Source: Angiostrongylus vasorum | Lineage: Eukaryota; Nematoda; Chromadorea; Rhabditida; Metastrongylidae | Reading direction: 5' to 3' | Assembly: GCA_018806985.1 (NCBI GenBank) | Contig: JADANN010000359.1 | Span: forward strand, 930,001-994,000 | DNA: 64,000 bases | In this document: positions 47,856 through 58,400 of the stretch, one piece after another | How the letters are laid out: every line of letters starts with the position of its first letter | How positions within the stretch are numbered: position 1 is the stretch's first letter | Notes under the pieces: generated by a model | What the model was told of the DNA's origin: nothing | Seen by the model: the letters and a program-made list of their open reading frames with translations, nothing else | Database searches by the model: none | Translations under genes and position numbers: made by a program

Positions 47856-48043
47856 GAAAGACGATGTTAATGGGTGTCTTCTCATCCAGTGATTAACCAT
47901 TGGATCTTCTCCTTGTCGTATTTTAACTGGGCATATGAGCGTCTTCTTAATATATGATTGTTTGCTATCACTATTACTCTTATTCTGATTTTCGTTGTTG
48001 TTAGATTTACATGTATTGACTGAATTCTCTTTGTCTTTTCGAC

Positions 48044-48049
48044 AATAAA
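48044..48049 (+). promoter_or_regulatory. Polyadenylation signal AATAAA for SAP18
   Basis: AATAAA about 190 bp after the SAP18 stop codon on the same strand. It is the first such hexamer downstream and a reasonable 3' end signal. Confidence 0.5.
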
Positions 48050-49016
48050 GCGGAAAATAAATGTTGCCACTGGAGATTCTGCCCGGATTATACCCATATA
48101 TTTGGGTAACATTGTGGCTTATTAAGGTACTAAGTGAAATTCGAAATGTCATTTAACAGCTTCAGAACAATGTGACATGGCCCTCTTCAGGCAATAAACG
48201 AAAAATATACGCATATTATGGTCAATTTGGGCTGGAATGCAAAAAATAGACGGACAGCAACCCACCTGATATCATTATCCAGAAAGTAAAAATGGACAAT
48301 TATTGGATGGCTAGAAATCCGATCTGTTTACTTCGCGTACTCTAGCTCGTTACGAGGGTTATCCAGTGGGAGCTGTTAATGAGGAGCTTTGATGAAGCCT
48401 AACCGTTTAATCATTTTGGATCTCAATTTTGGAAGATGTATCAACCATATCCAAATCATAGGTAGTCTTATGAATGATTACAGGAAGTACTAGCTACCAG
48501 TTGACAATAAGAAAACAAATGACGGTGTTGGAAAACCATACGCTGAGCAATGTGTGAACCATTTCACGGAGAGTTAGTGAGTGTTCAATATCTGTAGTCC
48601 ACCACATCAACGGAACTACACCATTCAGCACTCCGTTTCCTTACTACTCTTACAGCAAGGTGGGTCCGATAAGGCGAGACACTCTCTGAACCTAGCCTTT
48701 ATGAAACTGCTGTTACGCTACAGTAGACAATGAAGCCATATGATTGAGGAGCGTATCCTTATAGATTTGGGATCTTTCACGAGTATTCTTTTAAGGCCAT
48801 CGTTTTACGATATTCTGAAGCTGATCAAGAATGTGTGTTCAAAAACCTCAATGATGCGTGAAAAAAGGGTGTAAGTAAATCTAAGACTCCGTTCATGAGA
48901 ATCCGTAATCCTATACGTGACGAATTGAAACCGCTCTACGATTACGGGAACTACGTATCACTACACCTGGGATGTTCACTGAATATAGACCAGTCCTAGT
49001 AATGTGGCAGGGTAAA
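48050..49016. other. Unannotated intergenic DNA
   Basis: No conserved coding frame, RNA gene or member of the recognised repeat families was found between the SAP18 3' end and the next SINE. Confidence 0.4.
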
Positions 49017-49242
49017 AAGTGCGTGTAGCGCAGTGGTCAGAGGCGCCTTGCGACACACATATGTAGTCGATCCTCGCGTCCGTGGTTCACCAAGCCTTTC
49101 ATCCCTCCGGGGTCGACAAATTGGTACCCGACTTTCCTGGGAGGATAGCATCACTGGCTCGATACATTGGTAGACTATCGCGATTGAGTCCACTGCATGG
49201 TGCATCCCTCAGGGATTGATCAACGCCGAGAGCTTTATCCTT
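49017..49242 (+). mobile_element. tRNA-derived SINE with internal deletion
   Basis: Head GTGCGTGTAGCGCAGTGGTC and tail CAACGCCGAGAGCTTTATCC are both intact, but about 45 bp are missing from the 3' body around 49185. Confidence 0.75.
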
Positions 49243-49386
49243 CATCCTTTATACTAGTAATGTACTGTGGAAAAGAATGAGGTCAGCGTAAACCATATAT
49301 GAGTTTTCTTTTTGATTAGGCTGACCTGTCTGAAAATGCGCTTACTTCTTAGTAATTCACATTTGTCGCAGGGCTCTCCTAGACAG

Positions 49387-49626
49387 CTCAGACAGAAGCT
49401 GGAACCTCAACAACACCAAGCACTCTGCTCATTGCCTGGAGAAGTATTGAACGATCTCTACAAATAGGACAAACTACGTCAAGTTGAACCTCGGGATACA
49501 GATTTCGACAGATATCCTGTCTTTGAGATCCAGTGGAATTCATGTCTACAACAGATCTAGAACTGACCATGTGCTGCAGAGCCGACAGAGCGAAAAGAAG
49601 AACAATACAACGGACCAAGAATACCT
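49387..49626 (-). CDS. Candidate secreted-protein exon, unrecognised
   Basis: A minus-strand frame beginning after a TTTGTAG acceptor-like site encodes a hydrophobic LVRCIVLLFALSALQ segment that resembles a signal peptide. It continues NSTGSQRQDICRNLYPEVQ and LDVVCPICRDRS before a stop. Three Cys lie in the mature part. An initiating Met would have to come from an earlier exon, not found. No family is recognised; it may be a short secreted peptide or chance. Confidence 0.25.
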
Positions 49627-51110
49627 ACAAATAGACGGACGTGTTTGTCTGTAAGTATCACTGAAGTCTCTGTACTCGCAGCTATATCACTATGCACAAA
49701 GTAGATCTCAGTGTACTACGGTAATAAACGAAACAATAGAAACTATGTTGAAAAGCGAGACCTTAGATCAGTGTTGGATAAATCTTATATTGACAACCTC
49801 GTGTCTGCTGAAGAAGGGAAATGTTATATAATTAGAAAATGTATTCATTCCACTATGGTCATTAACACTCTCGCTAAGTGTGACGCCTACAGATGTCAAA
49901 ATAGTTCCGCGGGAGTGGCCGGTAAAACACCTATAGGTCTCATTTTCTTATCGATGGTTTAATTTAGCGCATAGAATTATTTTCTTAAACTTTTTGTTGC
50001 AGAATGGTAGCTTGTAGAACGCAGATGTTGTATTGGACGTTAGCCGGGACAAGCTCCATTCTGCACTTAGAAATACATAAAAACTGTTTCCCGAAAAGAT
50101 TTCACTAGCCAGATATTTGGGTACTAATCGACTACTATTTCAGTTATCAATTTCAATAAGTTGCAGAACACTTCCAAATGGTGACAGTACAATAGACCAT
50201 AGTAACATATAGTAAATAGCCCTATAGACTTATGGAACGCGACAGAACAAAGTTTATTCTGTGGTTCTGACGTGTTTCCAAATTCTCAGGACTACTAGTT
50301 GCTAGAAAACTATCTATTTTCAAAAAACGAGCAATTATAAGACGATATAAAATTAAGTGTATATTAAATAAAAGAGGAAATGGACAAATATTCACCTGCA
50401 TCAACTGTCTCTTCACCATCTGATATTTCAGATTTTAGTTTAGAATAAGAAGGAAACCATCATTTACATCTGCTTGAATTTAACGCTACTTCGGGAAAAG
50501 TGAATGAACTTCACCTCCATATTAAGAACTTCATTTTTCCTCCTTTATTTTCGAACGATGATATAAAATGCTCTATTTTCAACCGTTCGTTATTCTTTCT
50601 TCAACAATCAAAAACACTCAGAACATGAAAAAGAAAAAGTTGTCGTTCTTGAGCATGTCTACATGCTCACAGGTTAAAGAATCACTCATCGAGTAACATT
50701 GAGTAAACCAATTTCAAACAGACTAACCTATGCTAGGAAGTCGTTCGTGGAACTGTTAAAAGACTAACATGTATCTTTCACCGATGTACTGTAATTCATT
50801 ATACATAGAACATGTCATTTTCTACAAGAGAGGGAATGTTCTTGTTCGCCAATGAAACACTATGAATCCGGTAGAAAGAAAAAACGGCGGAAACATGAGG
50901 AATGGAACATGAAGCATGCTTACAGTTTTAAGTAAAAATGGTCTTCATTTACTATTAGAAGCTTTGTATTTGGACATGGAGAGTCTACATTCGGAAAACT
51001 CGTTAACAGCCTATTAGCAGTGCTGATGTGTAACGATGGAAGAAGCAAATGATAAAGCACGAAAGAAAATCAATATTGAAGAGTCGTTTGTTACTGTTTA
51101 CCCAATCTGC
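49627..51110. other. Unannotated intergenic DNA
   Basis: A short block near 49790-49830 (GACAACCTCGTGTCTGCTGA) recurs near 56695-56725 (GATAACCTCGTGTCTGCTCA), indicating a small shared repeat. No other feature was recognised. Confidence 0.4.
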
Positions 51111-51114
51111 GGTA

Positions 51115-51350
51115 ATGGTCCGCTTGACTGGATTCCTCAAGATGTCAAACATACTGAAGGAAGACCATCGACCCGATAGCCAGAGCTATTCACAAAACGC
51201 CTAGAAGAAAGATATGGTGCCCAACAAGTCCGAAAAGGCGAGCAGAACCCACAGGGCTACTTTTGAACGCGACAGGGAAAAGTGGAAGGTTTACTGGCGC
51301 CCACTTGATTCATTCGACCATCAACGGAAATACAGGTGATACAGGTGAAT
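51115..51350 (+). mobile_element. RTE-type LINE 3' end fragment
   Basis: Degenerate copy of the 23900-24195 fragment: GATTCCTCAAGATGTCAAAC, ACGCGACAGGGAAAAGTGGA and a CAGGTGATACAGGTG 3' end. It ends 14 bp past the start of the CIAO3 3' flank, in opposite orientation to that gene. Confidence 0.65.
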
Positions 51351-51363
51351 GGTCCGTCGCGTG

Positions 51364-52354
51364 CTACCATTGTAGCTTCTGGGCAATGTTGCTATTTACT
51401 CCATGATATTCAGTGTATAAAAATCTCTTCCATTCAGGATTAACAGCACTCCATTCAGCAACAACCCTACTGAAATGTTTTCTTTTGCATTCATTCACAA
51501 AAAGAAAAGATAAAGAAAATATCGAGATAAAGAGATGAATACCTCATTTCTTCAGTAGCATCATTCTGTATTGTGGAATATGCGTTCTCGACGTTTCTCA
51601 ATATTTGATCCCTCTTTTCAACAGTTTCGGCACGGATTTGAGCACCACCATTAGCGCAGCCTAAATGGAGCAATAGAAAGCCAACCACTTCCCAAACTCC
51701 CGTTGGCCCGCTAGAGGGACTTTGACAACGGATAGAACGAACCATTGGGACACGCCATGATTTCAATGTAGTCATAGGTTGGCTTGTTATTTTTCATCTT
51801 TCGAACAAAGTTCTGTATATTTCGAAAGCCATAAATCCGAGCGACCCGTAAAATTGTGTTTCCATCTCGGCGTACAGAGATGACATCTAGGTTTCGGTCT
51901 CTGGAAGTACAAATATGTGATGTGAAGAAGTTGAAGAAGTTCAAGCTCTTTTTGATGGACACTTATTATACCCACACTTTCTCTTCAGTAATCTCACCAC
52001 CGTGCTCACAAACGAATCGTCTAACTATTGAAGTCGCAAAGCCTCCCGATGTTCCTCCATCATTTCCATAGAGAACTCCTAGGGAAAACTTAAGCTTTTT
52101 ATGAAAGAACAAAACAAAGCGAAATCTTAAATTAGGGTAGTTAGACATTACTGTTTCGCCTAACCTCGAGAGAAATCACCTAACCAGCCCTTCTCTTCGA
52201 CGTTGCCAATGGTTTCGACATCGTCAAGAACACTATCAACCTCAACTGAAAACAAGTACAGGTAGAGCAATGTACTAACTGGACCCAATCAATTTCATCT
52301 TCAAACATGCTGTTGTTCGCATAAGCTCAACAAGGTCACTTCGTAAGAACATCG

Positions 52355-52410
<56 letters not shown>

Positions 52411-55400
52411 TATGTATTGCTAGCATCCAGTTTTCCACGTATAAAAAATAAAAAAAAAACGCTGCATTGAATCGTACTCTTCTACCTGTGCAACAAAGAA
52501 GATATACCTGTACTTATAACGCAGTCAGTTTCACGAACTTCTGTATCAGGCACGCAGAAATCGAGACGAGCAGCTTCAAGTTTCTTGTCAAAACAAGGCA
52601 TTACAGACGCATGGTATATTGAAGTTACAGGTATTTCGAGAAAACGAGAGAGAAAGTCCTTTACCAATGCTCCGTGTATCGCCTGTGGAGATCTGTTACA
52701 GGATAAATTTAGACAATCAAAAACATTTTCACAGGAATGTATGCCACATTGGTCCGGAGTACGCCTTATTACACAAAAAATCTCGTTGTAAACTTCTCAT
52801 GGTGGTAAGCAGCCTGATCTAAAATGATGTGACTCACCTAACATTACTGATGTATGGTAACAGGAATGCATCATGGCTCTTCTCTGCATAGCACACAAAA
52901 CCAGGACATGAAGAAACGAAAATAGGACGAATCGACCTGGACAGGAATTCTTGATATGCTTCCTCTAAGCACAGAGCTCGACCAAAAGAAGAGTCGACCA
53001 CGAAATGAACGCCTTGAAGTTATTTCTTGCAGTGGTGAGTAGCTCTGATTGCAATATTTCAAAACCAACTTTCCTTTAACCTCGGTATGACTGATCAATA
53101 TGTATTCGTTCTTTGATAAGCTTACTCGAGGTTGATACATATTTGTTTTTGGCCAACGTTTCGACGTCTTCGTCCTCATCATAGCCGATGATCCTAATCG
53201 ATGATTCGTTTGCAGTTGTTCGCCTTCTCGATGTGGCATCTTCGTCGTCGTATCGTGTTGGATCTATCGATCTTTAATTCTTCGTATTTGCTAGCTGATA
53301 AGGATACGAACTTCTGCAGGGTGGACTGTCCTGGAAAAACAAGTCGTTATCACCGGACAATCACTATTACCAATATCCATCGCTCTGTCTAAAAAGCATT
53401 GCCTGGTGAGCATACCTCATTCGAGAGATGTCCCACTGAGGAAGATCCGACTCGAACGACGACAAAGACGCCATCTCGAGAAGACAAACAACTGTGGACC
53501 ATCGACTCGGATCATCGGTTCTGATGAAAAAGAAGACGTCGAAACGTTGGCCAGAAATAAGGATTATGCATCAGCTCCATGTAAGCTTATAAAAGAAAGA
53601 ATACATTTTGATTACAATATTTCACACTTGTGTTTCTTCAGTAGCTAGGAACTAGATCTAAAAATGAAAGAAGAATAATTTAATGTACCTTTAGAGATGA
53701 AGTAGGATGCAATTAGTCGCGCTGCTTGGGATGTGGAAAGTCCTCGTTTTACGGCTACTGAACATACGCTTTGAGGAGACACCGTAACAACACAGAGTTG
53801 CTTCCCAACAATTCCATCAAGAAATCTGTAACGACTGGTAGTGGGTCACATATATGGACCAAAAAAAAGAAGACCAAGCAAAGAAATAAAGGAACTATGG
53901 CCCCTCTACACTGATCAGAGACATGTTTACGCTGTTGAGATCTTGTAAGAGGCAAAAGAAAAAGAATGTTCATAAGCACTTCAGGGAATAGTTAATGAGG
54001 ACAGTACCTTGTCAACGACTGCTCTTCAATTAGAATAGTTTCTGCGCTTGTAATGCAACCACTACATGCCAGACAATCGTTTAAAGAGATCTTTACAGTA
54101 TTCTGAAACATACTCTTTTATACAACACACAACGCATTGTCGCCTGCCGGTTATTCATCGTTACTAACAGCTTGCGGGCAATGGCCATTAGCAGTTTTGT
54201 GTTAAGTCATATTAGTCATGATCACTGCCGATCTCTAGCCAACCCTTTCATGTGCTTAAATGTATGTCGTTGACTGCGCGTTCACAAGACTATGATCGCA
54301 TTCTTGCGATATGTGACATACCAGTTGAGTGGGTCGCCGCGGCGAAATTTATTAAAGCAAAGTCTGATGGTAACCTTGAGCTTGCTTGTGAATATGCTTT
54401 AACCGCCAAAGAATATGCAACTGCTTTGCTGATTTTCACCGAGGATATAGCATCAAAAGCTATAGAAATGGCGTTCACTGCAAACGCTATAGCAATGGCT
54501 TCCGTCCATTAGTTGAACGAATGGAAAAAGAAGCAGATAAAATAAAAGGGTGGAAAGTCCCTTGGACAAATATATACGGATTGCTGCATGTTGAAAACAG
54601 TAGATGATGAGGACACCGAAATCGAGAAATCGAAGATATCGAGGAACAAATGCACAAACTTGTATAGTCTTCCATATTATACATATTGATCGATATAACA
54701 TTCGTAGAATGAAGCAAAATGTTCTTCCAACTTTTTTCTACATAACCACAATGATGCTGAGATATTTGCAAAACTCTGGACCGCAGGTGTCTGCGGTGGG
54801 GAACGAATGCGCTATTACCCTTTCCGGGGACTAACGCATTCGTCACCGCACCATGTAAGCCCTTCCTTTCGCCTGTCTCTCAAATAAAAAGTTAACAATT
54901 TGTTTACATAAGCAGTCAACTTAATAATACACATATTGTGCCCCATTGTTATTATTATTACTATTACTTTATTTTCTATTTCGTAAAAAAAAATAAAAAA
55001 TGCACTTGCGATTTGAACGTAGCTGTTGTTGATAGCACCAGTTATACCCAAGCGTTTAATTCTTGGGTCAGAATTTTTCCCAACGATTTACCTCAAGCTT
55101 TCAGGAAAACATACAAATATTTGTTCAGCAGAGTTTGTAACTAGAAAGTACCCTTCCTCCATGAGCTTTGCAATAGGAACTGCGACGGTACAAAAATGAA
55201 AGTACACCTCATGCTGTAGTATCTTACGGTGACAGTCGAAAAAACATTCTCGCACCTAAGACTTCGGCGACGTACTACACTTTAAAGGAATCGAGATGAA
55301 AAAAAAAGGATAAAGCTCTCGGCGTTGATCAATTCATGAGAGGTGCGCCATGCATTTGACTTCATTAAACATCGTTAGAAGTGACTGAATGCATATCTGG

Positions 55401-58400
55401 CCTTTAGAATGACTAGCGGTAGCCTACCATGTATCAAGCCAGTGCTGCTATTCTCCCTTACAAGTCTGATACGAATTTGCCGGCCCCAGAGGGATGGAGA
55501 GCTTGGTTAATCTGGTGCGCAAAGAACGACGAGAAGTGAATCCTCTACGGCAGCCGGCCACATTCGGGTGATTGGTTGGATTGCGATGACGCTCCACAGC
55601 ACTACCGAAAGCTAAAATTACGTTAAAAGAAGGTAATGCTGACCGTTTGGTGGTGAACAGCCAGTTGGTTTGATCCATCATAGTTTTCTGAATCCGGATG
55701 AAGCGATTACAACGGAGAATTATGTCCAGCAGATCGACGAAATGCACCAGAAACTTCAACGTCAGTGCCGCGCATTGGTCAACAGAAAGGGTCCAATCCT
55801 TCTCCACTAAAAACATACGGCCACACGTCACACTACAAACGTTGCCAAAATTGAACGAGCTGGGTCACGAAAGTGTCAGACCTCTCGTCTATCAACTACC
55901 ACTTCTTTGAGCATCTCGACAGCTTCTTCTGCGAAAAATACTCAAATACACAGCCAAGGCCGAAACTGCCTAAAACGATTTCATCACCTCCAGAACTTCA
56001 GAAACTTTTTCAGCTGGGACAAACTTTTTTCTCGTTGACAAGAATAACACGTAGATTCCAATGGTTTTCTTTTCGATCGATAAGGTGTGTTCTGAGCTTA
56101 GATATCCCACTTCAGAGAAAAAGGATAAAATCCGTCATTAATTTCCAAAGACGCAGTACTTATTGCGAACATGAACATGACACTGGTTAGTTTGGAAAAG
56201 TACTAGCAGAGTGGTATCCTTCTAGGCTGAAAAAATGATGATGGACAAACTAATTCATAAATAAGTTCATGTTTTCTTGTTGAATGGATACGAGGTTGTT
56301 AACAAAACCCTTATTCAACATCGGCTGATATTTTCGCAATTTCGCGTCGTTAGGAAACTGGGAAGGTCAGGTTGACCAGTCTACTCAGTCAAACACTTTC
56401 ATGACCTCAACGGAAAAAAAACAACCCCTAAATTTCAACCGCATGGGAAACGGCTTTCTTCGAATACCCACCGTTTTGTACCCTACAAGCCTCCTACTTA
56501 CTGATACAGACCAGTCCGGCAGAGTTCACATGGTTGAGGAATGTGCCTGTTACAAGTCAAAAACCAGCCTGAGCTATGGGACGAGGTCACGTATGATCAC
56601 AAAGCACCCTCGCCCTGGGCAGCTTGTCCGTTTCACGATCTGAAGAAAGTGAAACTACCGACACATCAGCCAGCGTTGAATAAAGCTTTCACTGATAACC
56701 TCGTGTCTGCTCAAGTCGGCCTTCGGGTTATTTTAGAAATCCTTGAAAAGAAGGATCTCCAATTAGTACGCGATTTTTATATAGATAAGATGAGATTTTC
56801 GACGAATGATATTTCATTACCTAACCTACATTCTTCAGAGTCTAAATATTAAGTGCATAGATGTCTCCTAAAGAGATGGACAAGAGATGAAGGCAAAGAT
56901 GTAGAGGCAGCAACTCTATCCCCCCATGCTATATAATACAAATAATAACAAAGATCGAAGAATTAAATAGAATTTTAGGGCTACGATCGTACACATGGCA
57001 ATATTGAATTGAATAATGGTAAGATGCTCAACTGAGCTCACAAGAACGATGTTCTTTAAAAACGTTAGCGAAAGATTGACCCGCACACGACTCACGTGTT
57101 ATCGGTCAGACTAACCAAGATGGGTCATATATGACTCTTTCCGAACATTTTTTGAAACATAGAATCTTATGGAACAAATATTTGTGGAGGGCTTCGGCGA
57201 AAAAGCTTAATTATGCAACTTAGAAATATATAAAAAGCTTCCTACCGAACGAGTTCATTGACCGGTAATTTGCCTAGTAACTGACTGTTATCTCAATTCC
57301 ATTTGCTACTACAAAAAGTAGTAGCAGATGCAATGCGAAACAAAGAACACTTTCCCAATAATAACAGTATTCAACCACAGCGATGCCAAAATACTTGCGA
57401 AATTTGAACTCCCGGATCAAATCGAACCACGATTACACTTTTCAGGTGCTCGTGTATTACACACTGCACCGCGGAGGCCCTTCCTTTGCGTTTGTCTCAG
57501 CCAGTTTTGCATTATTTTGTATAGTATTGTTATGTGATGGACCAAAGTATAACATATGGTAAGTTGCAGCATACATACCATGCATACCCTAGAGCGATAG
57601 AACAAAGTCTTCCGTGTATCCTGTCATGTTCTCAACTCATATCCTCTAAATGTCGAAAAAAAGTGTCACTTTTGAAAAACCAGCAAATGCCCAACGACGT
57701 GAAATTAGACGGCATTCCACCCAGTAAGGGAGCGTGTAGCGCAGTGGTTAGAGGTGCCCTTCAGTACAAATATTGGTTCGATCTTGCACCCGGACTTATT
57801 AAGTTCTTCGTCTCTATTGGGTCGGCAAATTAGTACCAGAGTTGTCTAAGACGTTAGCACTGACCTGATGCATCGATAGAATACCAAAAGTCATTGTCTA
57901 AGCTAGACAAGCACTCAATCACCTCTACAAAATCCGATGATGTCGAATGCATGACGCATTCCTCAGGAATTGATGAAAGCCGAACGCTCTATTATTCAAC
58001 CCTTGTACTCCTCAGCTGCCACCCAAAATCAAGTGCCATCGTGAATGTGTTAGTTCTGAGAATATAATTTCTCAACTAACCCATTCAAGAAGACGAGGTT
58101 TGGATCACTCACCAACGTTGATAACAACAAAGATTAGGACGACATGTGAACCCAAAAAGGTAAAGAGCGGGTGAGAAGGTTGTAACTGATTGAAGTGTGC
58201 TTTGTCAAATGGTCACTAAAGTGCGCTCGAATCAGCAGTTGAACGACAGTCTCATGATGAACATAGTCATCCAGTATATGTGATATGACCGGACATTTCT
58301 TAACGAGAAAACTAATAAAAAAAAACTTTACCACACCTTTTTGGCATCGGTCATTGCCGGTTGCTTTTTTCTAACTGTAACCAATGGTTCTCCAGTCTGC

